Source: Afifellaceae bacterium (GTDB taxonomy: Bacteria > Pseudomonadota > Alphaproteobacteria > Rhizobiales > Afifellaceae). From it: a stretch of DNA of 64,000 nt. The stretch is taken from contig JANQKG010000061.1 in NCBI GenBank assembly GCA_028281235.1, positions 52,071-116,070 of the forward strand. Reading direction: 5' to 3'. The notes beneath the pieces are model-generated. The model had not been told where the DNA came from. It ran no database searches and saw only the letters and a program-made list of their open reading frames with translations. Of the stretch, positions 20,809 to 29,693 are shown piece by piece. Within the stretch, counting starts at the first letter, position 1. Every line of letters starts with the position of its first letter. Made by a program: the position numbers and the translations under genes.

Positions 20809-22920
20809 ATGACGACGAAGAAAGAAAAGGCGGCGCCAAGCCTAAAGAACCGCTTCGGCGTCCGCCCGGCCGTCCGCGTCGCACTCCTCGTCGCATGCCT
20901 GGCGGCGCCGGCTGCAGCATTGGTGCTGAAGCTCGCCGTAGCACGCGTTGAACTGCCGCCGCTTCAGCCGGAGACAAGCACAATCGTCCTGGACCGCAAC
21001 GGCGTGCTTCTGAGGCCCTTCACCGTTGCTGACGGACGCTGGCGGCTCGCCGCGACGATCGATGACGTCGACCCGCTCTTCGTGCATGTCTTGAAGGCCT
21101 ATGAGGACCGGCGCTTCGACGCACACCGCGGTGTCGATGTGCGTGCGATGCTCCGCGCCACCTGGCAGATGGTTCGCTACGGCCGCCCGGTCTCCGGCGC
21201 TTCGACGCTCACCATGCAGGTCGCCCGTTTGCTCTCAGAGGAATCGACGCGCAGCCTCGCCGGCAAGGCGAAGCAGATGCTGACCGCGCTGGCGCTGGAG
21301 CGGCGGCTTTCCAAGGACGAGATCCTCAACCTTTATCTGATGCTCGCCCCCTATGGCGGCAACATTGAAGGCATCCGCGCCGCCACGCTCGCCTATTTCG
21401 GCAAGGAGCCGCGGCGCCTCACGCCTGCGGAGGCGGCACTCCTCGTCGCGCTGCCGCAAGCGCCGGAAGCACGTCGCCCCAACCGCCATGCCGAGACTGC
21501 TCGCGCCGCTCGCGACCGGGTGCTCAAACGCGCCGTCGCCGCTGGCCCGCTCGCTGCCGACGATGCGCGCGCCGCTCGATCGGAGCCTGTCCCCGACCGC
21601 CGGCGGCCCTTCCCGATGCTCGCCGCCCACACAACGGCGCGGCGTGTCGCCGAGCATCCGGACATATCGGAGCACCATCTGACGCTCGACGCCGCGATCC
21701 AGGCGTGGCTTGAAGCGCTGGCGCGCGAACGTGCCGCGGCGCATGCGCCGTCCGTATCCGCCGCCATCCTCGTCGCCGATCACAGGACCGGCGCGATCGT
21801 TGCATCAATCGGCTCGGCCGATCTGTTCGACGCCCGCCGCGATGGCTTCGTCGATATGACGCGCGCAATCCGCTCGCCGGGCTCAACGCTGAAGCCGCTG
21901 ATCTACGGCCTCGCTTTCGAGCTCGGCCTCGCCCACCCGGAGACGCTGATTGAAGACAGGCCCGTCAGCTATGCCGGCTATACGCCGGGCAATTTCGACC
22001 ACGTGTTCCACGGCACAATCAGCGTGCGCCGCGCGCTGCAGCTTTCCTTGAACGTGCCTGCCATCCAGCTTCTGGAGGCCGTGGGCCCGGCGCGGCTTGT
22101 GGCGCGCATGCGCCGCGCGGGTGCTGCGCCCGTGCTGCCCAATCTCTCACCGCCAGGCCTTGCCGTCGGGCTTGGCGGCGTTGGCGTCACGCTGCACGAC
22201 CTCACCGCCATCCACGCGGCCATCGCCAATGGCGGCAAGGCCGTGCGCCTGACGGTGGACGCGGAACGGCCGCTCGATACGACGACGCCGAAGCGCGTGC
22301 TCGACGAACGCGCCGCCTGGTATGTTGCCTCCACGCTCACCGGGGCGTCAGGTCCGCACCATGTCGCGCCGGGCGCCATCGCCTTCAAGACCGGCACGTC
22401 CTACGGTTATCGCGACGCCTGGGCGATCGGCTTTGACGGCCGACACGTCGTCGGCGTGTGGGTCGGGCGGCCGGACGGCGCGCCGGTGCCCGGTCTCGTC
22501 GGAATCGACGCCGCCGTGCCCATCCTGGTCGACGCCTTTGCGCGGCTCGGCACGACGACAAGGCTCAAAGCCGCGCCGCCGGGCATCGTTGACGCCTCCG
22601 CCACGACGTTGCCGCAGCGGCTTCGCAAGTTCCATTCGCCGAACGCGCCACGCATGGCCGGCGCCGCACCTCCGGAGATCGCCTTTCCGCCGAAAGACGT
22701 GCGCGTCGATCTCGGCATGAAGGACGGCGACGCCATGCCGCTTGCGCTCAAGGTCAGGAACGGATCGCCGCCCTATACCTGGTTCGTCAACGGCGCGCCG
22801 GTCGGCACTGCCGCGTTCGGCGGCGCGCTGTCGTTTGAGCCGGACAGCCCCGGCTTCACCGATCTCCTGGTGATCGACGCCAACGGCGCATCTGCCGCGA
22901 GCACGGTCTATCTGGAGTGA
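20809..22920 (+). CDS. pbpC: Penicillin-binding protein 1C (PbpC)
   Basis: Bifunctional class A peptidoglycan synthase anchored in the inner membrane. With the ATG at 20809 it has 703 residues: a basic N-terminus, one TM helix (RVALLVACLAAPAAALVL), a GT51 domain (catalytic Glu99 in LKAYEDRRFDAHRGVD; GASTLTMQVARLL), a transpeptidase domain with STLK at 359-362, SLN and KTGTSYGYRDAW, and the C-terminal BiPBP_C domain typical of PbpC. An alternative ATG at 20752 lies inside the repeat and would add 19 repeat-derived residues. Neither start has a good ribosome binding site. Partner of the upstream alpha-2-macroglobulin gene. Confidence 0.93.
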   Translation: MTTKKEKAAPSLKNRFGVRPAVRVALLVACLAAPAAALVLKLAVARVELPPLQPETSTIVLDRNGVLLRPFTVADGRWRLAATIDDVDPLFVHVLKAYEDRRFDAHRGVDVRAMLRATWQMVRYGRPVSGASTLTMQVARLLSEESTRSLAGKAKQMLTALALERRLSKDEILNLYLMLAPYGGNIEGIRAATLAYFGKEPRRLTPAEAALLVALPQAPEARRPNRHAETARAARDRVLKRAVAAGPLAADDARAARSEPVPDRRRPFPMLAAHTTARRVAEHPDISEHHLTLDAAIQAWLEALARERAAAHAPSVSAAILVADHRTGAIVASIGSADLFDARRDGFVDMTRAIRSPGSTLKPLIYGLAFELGLAHPETLIEDRPVSYAGYTPGNFDHVFHGTISVRRALQLSLNVPAIQLLEAVGPARLVARMRRAGAAPVLPNLSPPGLAVGLGGVGVTLHDLTAIHAAIANGGKAVRLTVDAERPLDTTTPKRVLDERAAWYVASTLTGASGPHHVAPGAIAFKTGTSYGYRDAWAIGFDGRHVVGVWVGRPDGAPVPGLVGIDAAVPILVDAFARLGTTTRLKAAPPGIVDASATTLPQRLRKFHSPNAPRMAGAAPPEIAFPPKDVRVDLGMKDGDAMPLALKVRNGSPPYTWFVNGAPVGTAAFGGALSFEPDSPGFTDLLVIDANGASAASTVYLE

Positions 22921-22940
22921 GAGAAGCCGCCGCCTCGCGT

Positions 22941-23086
22941 TTGTCATCCCGGTTCGGCCGAAGGCCGAGACCGGGACCCATGAACACTCACCCGCCGGTG
23001 ATGGCTCAGCGCCTGACCGTCGTCCGCTTGCTCCGGTGGTTATGGGTTCCGGACAGCCTCGCGTTGCTCGGCTTCCGGAATGACAA
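22941..23086. repeat. Large imperfect inverted repeat between convergent genes
   Basis: Outer arms TTGTCATCCCGG (22941-22952) and CCGGAATGACAA (23075-23086) pair at 11 of 12 positions. A second pair, GGGACCCAT (22973-22981) and ATGGGTTCC (23042-23050), pairs at 8 of 9. A local hairpin, GGTTCGGCC-GAA-GGCCGAGACC, lies in the left half. The element fills the space between the pbpC and tamB stops. It looks like a dispersed palindromic element and could act as a bidirectional terminator or mRNA end-stabiliser. Confidence 0.65.
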
Positions 23087-23120
23087 AGGAAAGGTCGTAA
23101 GTATCGCCGCTGCCGCCGCC

Positions 23121-26100
23121 TCAATATTCCCGCTCGAAGAACACGCCGAGGCTCGATTCGCCCTCCGCCGAATAGCCGGCGCGCGCCTTCAGGCCTTTGG
23201 TGATGTCGAGATCGATCGTCACGCGGCTTGATTCCGCCGTCGAGCCTTGCTGCACGCCGATATAGACGTTCTCGCTGATATAGCTGCCGGCGGCCACCGA
23301 CGCTTCGCCCTCTTCATCGACCACGACATCCAAATCGTCCAGGCCGGTTGTCTCGCGCAATTGAGAAAGTACGCCGCCGCCACTGCCGCCGGCGAGCTCA
23401 CCCGCCGCCACGCCGAGCCGTGCGACCTGCAGCGGCGACAATTCGCCGAGGCCCTTCCCGAAGATGAGCTGCGCCAGAATCTCGTCCTGTGGCAGCGCCG
23501 GGCTCGATGTGAACGAAATCTCCGGATCGGAGGCCCGCCCGGTGATCGCCACATTGATTGTGGTCGTGCCGCTCTGCGTCGTACCGATGAAGTCGAGAAT
23601 CGGATCGAGATCGCCGGCAAAGGTGATGATGCCGCGGTCGAGCGTGATGCGCTGCGTGAGAATGTCGAGACGACCGCGCACGATCTCAAACGAGCCGGAA
23701 GCGGCGAATGCGGAGAGCGGACCCACAAGCCGCAATTCGCCGCCAAGCTCTGCGTCCAGACCGCGGCCGCGCACGAAGATGCGCGCCGGCGCACTCACTG
23801 CGATATCGAGTGTGATGCCGCTCGCACCGGTGCCGCTATCCTCCGCTTCGCCGTCGCGCTGGCGCACAATGGTCAGCGTTCGCTCCACAGCAGGCGACGG
23901 CGCGACATGCTCCACCGACACCGCGACGGAATCGCCGGGCAGGCGCTCCGGCACGGTGATCTCCGTGCGCCCCAGCGTCACCGATCCGCTGACGCTCGGG
24001 CTCTCGCTCAGCCGGCCGCCGATTGCCAGATCGGCGTCAAAGGTCGCGGCAATCAGCGTACCGTCCACATAGCGTGCCTGTCGGACGACAAGGCGCATGT
24101 CGACTGGCAGGCCGGCTGCCGGGTCGAGCCCCAAAGACCCGTCCGCCGAGATCGTCCCTTCGCCGCTGCGGGCGCTCAGTTGATCGATGACCAGGCGATT
24201 GTTGGAGACGGAAGCGACGAGCGTGAGATCGCTCAGCGCGATCCCGCTCTGCGGATCCACAAGGCCGCCGCCTTCCGCCGTCACACGGCCCGCATATTGC
24301 GGCGCTGTGGGCGTTCCGGTGACCGCCATATCGACATTGAGCACGCCGCTCAGCGCAGCCCCGCGCGCGGCAAGCTGCGGATTGCCGAGCGCCAGCGGCA
24401 CCGCGCCGGTGATCTTGAGGTCGAGCGGCGCGCCTGAGGCAATGCCGACCGTGCCCGAAACATCGATCCCCAGCCCATCCACGTTGCCGATGCGGCTCGT
24501 CAGTGTGATCTGCTCATCGGCGAACGCGCCGCGACTTGAGACGTTCAGCGCACCAAGCCCGGCATTGCGCGACGCCGCGACCGAAGCCTCCGACACGGCA
24601 ATGTCGAACTGCGCCGCCGGCGACGCCGCGGTCCCGCGCACACGAATGAGACCGGAAATGATGCCCTGTGCACCGATCTCCGGCGCAAATCCATTGACCA
24701 GAGACGCCGGCAGCGCGGAGAGATTGATGGTGAGGTCGAGATCATCCTGCCCGGCGCGGCCGCTGATCATGGCGCTGCCGCCGCCGGCGTTAAGTGTTGT
24801 GTTCTCCAGCGTCGCCGTTTGCTCCGAAACAACGATCGTTGTCGGTGACGCCAACGCCAGATCGAGGCCCGCGCGCGAGAAAGAGAACCGCTGAAGCGCG
24901 ATCCCCATGCCGTCGTCGCGCGGCGTGAGCCCCGCGTCGAACGACACTTGACCATCCGCGAGCTCGGCTTCGGCCGTGACCTCAGTCGCAGCACCGCGCT
25001 GCTCGGCGGTGCCGGTTGCAGACAATATGGTCAGCCCACCGGCCACCACCTCGCGGAGCGAGAAATCGCCCTCAATCTGCCTTCCATTATAGAGATCGCG
25101 CGCCAGCCCCTCGATACTGGCGGCGCCGACGCGGGAGCCTTCGTAGAGGATATCGGTGGCCGTGGCGGAGATCTGCGCCGATTGTCGGCCGCCATCCGCC
25201 GTCAGGCTGATCGCCGCGTTCAGCGTGCCGCTTGCCTCCACAAGGAAGAGCGGCGCGACCTTTGACAAATCAGGCGACACGATCGTGACCGTCCCGTCTA
25301 GGAGACCTCCGGCACCGATGTCGAGATCGCCCTCCAGGCGGCTTTCGCCGACGACGAAGTCGAGGCCCTCAAGGCGTCGCTGACCGCCCTCGCCGGATGA
25401 TAGCCGCGCAATGCCGCGCACCGGCGCTTCGGCAAACGTGCCGACGATCTCCGCGTCACCCGCGACGTTCGGGCCTGCGACCACACCGACGAAACGAGCC
25501 GATGCACCGGCGAGCGACCGCCCCATCAGCAAGACTTCGTCGCCGGACGCCTCAGCCTCAACGCGCGGCGCTTCAGCCGTGCCGGTGAGGTTTGCCGAGA
25601 TGCGCGCCTTGCCGGCGGCGCGTTCCGTCACAAGCGACAGGTCCGCAACGTCTGCAATGAGCGCCAGGTCGAGGTCGGAACCGGCGAACGTGCCGTTGAT
25701 CTCCGTGTTCAGACGCTCATTGGTGAGCGTCAGCGCGTCGAACGTAAACGCCCCGTCACCGCGGGCAACGCCACCGCGAAGTTCCGTCGCCCCTGCGAGG
25801 AACCGGTCGAGCGGCTCCGCACCTAAGGCCAGGTCCACCGTGCTCCCAACAAGCTGCAGGTCGAAGCGCCCGTCGATGCCGGCGCGCCCCTTCGCCTCAA
25901 GCTGCGCGCTGCCGGAAAGCGCGCGATCCGCCAGGGCAGCGAAGCGTGAGAGGTCGCTCACCGTGACGCCGAAATCGCCTTCCACCTCGTCTGCCGTCGC
26001 CGTGCCGGCGAAGCTCGCGGCCGCGTCGTTCAAGACAAGCTGCAGATCGCTCACATCGACCAGTCGGCCGGCTGACCAGGACCCTTCCGCCACAAGCCGC

Positions 26101-27398
26101 ACATCGCGTCCCAACGCCGATTGCAGCGCCGCATCTTCCGGCGCCACGTCTTCCAGCGTCGCGTTGAGAAGGAAGCCGACGCTGCGCGCGTCCGGCTCCA
26201 TGAGGTTCTCCGCCTCACCCCCGGCGCTCACCGCCATGCGGGCGAACCCGCCCTGCGCGCTTTCCAACCCTTCAGCGACCACGCTCAGACGCCAGGGCGA
26301 CGGCGCGCCGGGCTCCACCTCAGCATCGACACTCAGCGTAGCCAGCGACACATCGCCTGGCGCAAACGGCAAAGCCGTGCGTCCGGCCTGGCCGAGCCGC
26401 AGTGACACAAGCGCACTTTCCGGCACCAGGTCCGGCGCCAGCACGCCCGCCCCCTTCAGGTCGATGCCGTCGGAGCGGAGCGTCGCCTCTTCGATGGCGA
26501 TGGCGCCATCATCACGCCGCGACACGTCGAGGCGCAGTCGGCTTTCGCCGGCAACAAGCGCGGCATAGTCGCCCGGCACGACGCTTTCCAAAGCGGCGTC
26601 CATGTCGGCGATGAGCTGGTAGCTTCCCTCAAGGCGGTTGACGGCCAGGCTGCCGCTCAGGATCGTTTCGCCGCCGGCGGCAGCGCGCATCGTGGCATCC
26701 CACGAATCGAGCGGCCCAGAGCCGGAGACCTCCGCGGAGATCGCCGGCCGGTTCGGCAATTGCAGGAGCTCGGCGATAAGCCCGCCCGCCGGTTCTTCCA
26801 ACGTGAGGTCGGCCGTCAGCACGTTGGCGCCAGGCTCCAGGCGAAGATCGGCCGTCAATTCTCCGGCGCGATCCTGGCGGAAGACGGAAAGCTCTGCCGC
26901 CAGCGCCTCCTCCGTCAGCCGCGCGGAGCCGGTCGCCGCCAACTCCGCCGCCACGCCGGCGACGGGCTCAGCGAGCGTGACCAAAGGTAACGAGATGGAA
27001 TCGATCGTGACGGCGAGCGGCATCGCTGCTGTGCTATCCTCAGATTCCGTCTCCTCTGAGGGAACAGGCCGACGCAGAAGCGTTACGCGTCTGGCGCTTA
27101 AGCTCTCAATGTGTAGCAGCCGGTCAAGCAGCGCCGCCCGCTCCCATGTGACGTCGACGCCGTCAAGCTGAAGCCACGGCCCCTCGCGGTCGGAGACCGT
27201 CAGCTGCTCAAGCTTCAGATTGGCCGAGAACACATTCTCCAGCCCGCTCATGGAGACCTTTTGGTCGGGCGTAGAAATCAGGTCCTCAATCAGCCCCACG
27301 AAGGAGGAGCGTTCGCCCAGCGCCTGCGCAAGAACCGCTGTGATGGCCAATCCGACCGCAACGACAACGAACAATGCGCCTAGAACGAATCGCCGCAT
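23121..27398 (-). CDS. tamB: TamB-family translocation and assembly module protein
   Basis: A very long AsmA/TamB-type protein (1425 residues) predicted to span the periplasm from an N-terminal inner-membrane anchor and to work with TamA in outer-membrane protein insertion or lipid transport. The start at 27398 gives MRRFVLGALFVVVAVGLAITAVLAQ as the anchor; an upstream in-frame start would overlap tamA. The long middle is repetitive beta-rich sequence. The C-terminal TamB (DUF490) domain ends GYSAEGESSLGVFFEREY, with a terminal aromatic as in the family. It starts 2 bp after the tamA stop, so the two genes form one operon. Confidence 0.92.
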   Translation of the reverse strand: MRRFVLGALFVVVAVGLAITAVLAQALGERSSFVGLIEDLISTPDQKVSMSGLENVFSANLKLEQLTVSDREGPWLQLDGVDVTWERAALLDRLLHIESLSARRVTLLRRPVPSEETESEDSTAAMPLAVTIDSISLPLVTLAEPVAGVAAELAATGSARLTEEALAAELSVFRQDRAGELTADLRLEPGANVLTADLTLEEPAGGLIAELLQLPNRPAISAEVSGSGPLDSWDATMRAAAGGETILSGSLAVNRLEGSYQLIADMDAALESVVPGDYAALVAGESRLRLDVSRRDDGAIAIEEATLRSDGIDLKGAGVLAPDLVPESALVSLRLGQAGRTALPFAPGDVSLATLSVDAEVEPGAPSPWRLSVVAEGLESAQGGFARMAVSAGGEAENLMEPDARSVGFLLNATLEDVAPEDAALQSALGRDVRLVAEGSWSAGRLVDVSDLQLVLNDAAASFAGTATADEVEGDFGVTVSDLSRFAALADRALSGSAQLEAKGRAGIDGRFDLQLVGSTVDLALGAEPLDRFLAGATELRGGVARGDGAFTFDALTLTNERLNTEINGTFAGSDLDLALIADVADLSLVTERAAGKARISANLTGTAEAPRVEAEASGDEVLLMGRSLAGASARFVGVVAGPNVAGDAEIVGTFAEAPVRGIARLSSGEGGQRRLEGLDFVVGESRLEGDLDIGAGGLLDGTVTIVSPDLSKVAPLFLVEASGTLNAAISLTADGGRQSAQISATATDILYEGSRVGAASIEGLARDLYNGRQIEGDFSLREVVAGGLTILSATGTAEQRGAATEVTAEAELADGQVSFDAGLTPRDDGMGIALQRFSFSRAGLDLALASPTTIVVSEQTATLENTTLNAGGGSAMISGRAGQDDLDLTINLSALPASLVNGFAPEIGAQGIISGLIRVRGTAASPAAQFDIAVSEASVAASRNAGLGALNVSSRGAFADEQITLTSRIGNVDGLGIDVSGTVGIASGAPLDLKITGAVPLALGNPQLAARGAALSGVLNVDMAVTGTPTAPQYAGRVTAEGGGLVDPQSGIALSDLTLVASVSNNRLVIDQLSARSGEGTISADGSLGLDPAAGLPVDMRLVVRQARYVDGTLIAATFDADLAIGGRLSESPSVSGSVTLGRTEITVPERLPGDSVAVSVEHVAPSPAVERTLTIVRQRDGEAEDSGTGASGITLDIAVSAPARIFVRGRGLDAELGGELRLVGPLSAFAASGSFEIVRGRLDILTQRITLDRGIITFAGDLDPILDFIGTTQSGTTTINVAITGRASDPEISFTSSPALPQDEILAQLIFGKGLGELSPLQVARLGVAAGELAGGSGGGVLSQLRETTGLDDLDVVVDEEGEASVAAGSYISENVYIGVQQGSTAESSRVTIDLDITKGLKARAGYSAEGESSLGVFFEREY

Positions 27399-27400
27399 GA

Positions 27401-29428
27401 TCAGAAGGCTTGCCCCAATCCGACATAGAACGCGAAATCCCCCGGATCCCATTCGGGACGGACGGGAAATGCGACGTCGAAGCGGAGCGGGCCAAGCGGC
27501 GTGTAATAGCGCAGGCCGAGCCCGACGCCGACGAAGACATCCTCCTCAAAGTCGAAATAGGGTTCCGTATAGGCCGCGCCGGCATCGATGAACGGCACGA
27601 TGCCGATCTTCTCCGTCATCCGGAAGCGGAACTCCGCCGACGCCTCCCAGAAGGAGAGACCGCCGACCACTTCGCCATTCGCCACCGCACCGATGGAGCG
27701 ATATTCGAAGCCGCGCACGGAGCCGCCGCCACCCAGGAAGAAGCGCCGCGTCGCCGGTATCTCGCTGAGCGTGCCCCCGACGATGCTGCCGACGGAGGTA
27801 CGGCCGGCGATAACAATCCGGTCGTTGTCGGCCACCGACAGATAGCCCGACAGCGAGCCCCGCGCGACGATGGCCACATTGCCGTTCAGCACGTCGGCAA
27901 GTGGCTCCACGTCGAGTGTGCCGCGCAGGCCCTTTGACGGGTCGAGCTTGTCGTTGCGCCGATCATAATCGAGATGTGTCGGCAGGCTGACGAGCATGAA
28001 CTCATTGCTGCCGAAGGCGTCCTCAATGTCGGAATATTCCACGTTGACGGCAGCACTCGCCTCCAACGTCTCGTGGAACTGATGCTCAAGGCCCGCCATG
28101 GCGCCGACGGTGCGGCTCTCATAGGTGTCGACGAACTCCCGCTCGCCGAAAAGCTTCAGCGTCAGGTCCGTGTCGGGCGTGATCACCCCTGGCCGCCGGA
28201 AAGTCGTCGCCAGGCGGTAGGACAGATCGTCGAAACCTTCCGCGCCGATACGGCTGACGGAGGCATCGAAGCGAATGCTCTCCCCGCGACCGAAGAGGTT
28301 ACGGTGCATCCAATAACCCTCAAGCGTCGCCCCATCGATGGAGGAATAAGACACACCGCCGCCGATCAGCCGGCGCTTCCGCTCCGTCAGATTGAAGGTC
28401 ACCGGCAGGAGCCCGTCATCGCCGACGCTTTCGCCTTCCACGACGGAGACGCTGGCGAACACGCCGATCTCCTGGAGCCGCTGGCGCGCCCGGCGGATCT
28501 CGTCGGGATCATATTCAGCGCCCGGCTCAATCCCCGTCATCCAGCGTGCATAGGCGGGATCGACCCGCTCCGTCCCCGTTACCTCAACCGTGCCGAAGCG
28601 GGCGCGCGGCCCAGGCGCCACGATCAGCGTTACGTCCACTTTCTGCGTCCGGTGGTCGGCTACCACATCGCGCGTCACGATCTTGGCGAGCGGATGCCCA
28701 CGCTGCCGCCACACCTCCACCAGCCGGCCTTCGGCCGCCAGCACTGCGCCGGAATAGGCCACCGCACCCTGGGTCAGCTCCCAATCGTTCAGCTTGAGCG
28801 CGCGCTCGTCTTCCTCCGTCAGCTGATCCTGCGGCATGCCTTCAATGCGGACCTGGCCGAAACTGAACATCGGACCGGGCTCCACCCGCACGGTGACGTC
28901 CACAGGGTCCGGCAACGAAACGTCCGGCCGCATCGCCTCCACGGGCGTGCCGGCGATCGCGATTTCCACCGACCCGCCGTAATAGCCCCGCGTGTAGAGC
29001 GCCGCCACGATCCGGCCATAGTCGCCGCGCGCCCGCGCAATGAGCCCGGTCGTGCCAGGCGGCGGGCGGCTTTCGTCGCGCGCCAGCACGGAGGCACCGC
29101 GCACGACGTCTGAAACCTCGTCGCCGCCACCGGCGATCGTAAAGTCCAGCGTGTAGGGTTGAGCGTCCGGGACGACCAGCGTCTCGTCCTCGCGCTCGAA
29201 GAACTTGAGCCCAAAAAGCTCAAATGCCGAAACAGGTTGGGTAATAAGGATCAACAGCCCAAGAGCGGCGCCGGCAACCGCCTGCGACCGCCGAAACGGC
29301 CGACGCACAAACCTGACCGGCGCGAACCTCACAACCTGCACGTCCCCCGACTGACGCCGCCGGCCGCCGTGAAGCCGGTCCACCGCCGCCGACTTCCTAC
29401 GCCCGTGAAGAAACAAGACCTGCATCAT
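27401..29428 (-). CDS. tamA: TamA, BamA/Omp85-family outer membrane protein
   Basis: Outer-membrane beta-barrel partner of TamB. The 675-residue frame contains a hydrophobic export signal (SQAVAGAALGLLILITQPVSA), POTRA domains over about residues 70-350, and a C-terminal surface-antigen barrel with FFLGGGGSVRGFEYRS and a final PLGPLRFDVAFPVRP...FYVGLGQAF ending in Phe. The start is uncertain. The ATG at 29428 has no evident ribosome binding site and leaves a long basic stretch before the signal. A GTG at 29341, directly preceded by GGGGGAC, is a good alternative. It is transcribed divergently from cysG. Confidence 0.88.
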   Translation of the reverse strand: MMQVLFLHGRRKSAAVDRLHGGRRRQSGDVQVVRFAPVRFVRRPFRRSQAVAGAALGLLILITQPVSAFELFGLKFFEREDETLVVPDAQPYTLDFTIAGGGDEVSDVVRGASVLARDESRPPPGTTGLIARARGDYGRIVAALYTRGYYGGSVEIAIAGTPVEAMRPDVSLPDPVDVTVRVEPGPMFSFGQVRIEGMPQDQLTEEDERALKLNDWELTQGAVAYSGAVLAAEGRLVEVWRQRGHPLAKIVTRDVVADHRTQKVDVTLIVAPGPRARFGTVEVTGTERVDPAYARWMTGIEPGAEYDPDEIRRARQRLQEIGVFASVSVVEGESVGDDGLLPVTFNLTERKRRLIGGGVSYSSIDGATLEGYWMHRNLFGRGESIRFDASVSRIGAEGFDDLSYRLATTFRRPGVITPDTDLTLKLFGEREFVDTYESRTVGAMAGLEHQFHETLEASAAVNVEYSDIEDAFGSNEFMLVSLPTHLDYDRRNDKLDPSKGLRGTLDVEPLADVLNGNVAIVARGSLSGYLSVADNDRIVIAGRTSVGSIVGGTLSEIPATRRFFLGGGGSVRGFEYRSIGAVANGEVVGGLSFWEASAEFRFRMTEKIGIVPFIDAGAAYTEPYFDFEEDVFVGVGLGLRYYTPLGPLRFDVAFPVRPEWDPGDFAFYVGLGQAF

Positions 29429-29653
29429 TCGCCGACAGGCGCGGCGATATTAGGGCAGGCTTGCGCCGTTTCGGCTTGCCGGAACCATCCATGAACGGCC
29501 GATCAGCGCCGCGCAAGACCACCTCTGGGGATAGCGCGCCGACGGGCGGAGGGGTCGGCGCGATTCCTGTGCCCCGATCGGCCCTTGGCCTCGAAAGTTT
29601 TCTCACCGCGGGCGCGGCTCGCGCAAATCGATTGCTGTCTGGCAAAGCGCCCC

Positions 29654-29692
29654 ATGCCCATATTTCGCTTGGGTTTTTCCGGGGTGAACTGA
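29654..29692 (+). promoter_or_regulatory. Candidate 12-codon upstream ORF before cysG
   Basis: An ATG at 29654 opens a short frame (MPIFRLGFSGVN) whose TGA ends one base before the cysG ATG (TGA-G-ATG). The cysG ribosome binding site (GGGGTGA) lies inside its last codons. Such an arrangement could couple cysG translation to translation of the leader, but the small frame has no evident ribosome binding site of its own. Its reality rests on conservation that cannot be checked here. Confidence 0.25.
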
Positions 29693-29693
29693 G

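Noticed and set aside
20574..23120. Possible CRISPR-like array from the multiple short repeats
   Set aside because: The repeats are palindromic single elements without regular spacing or spacers.
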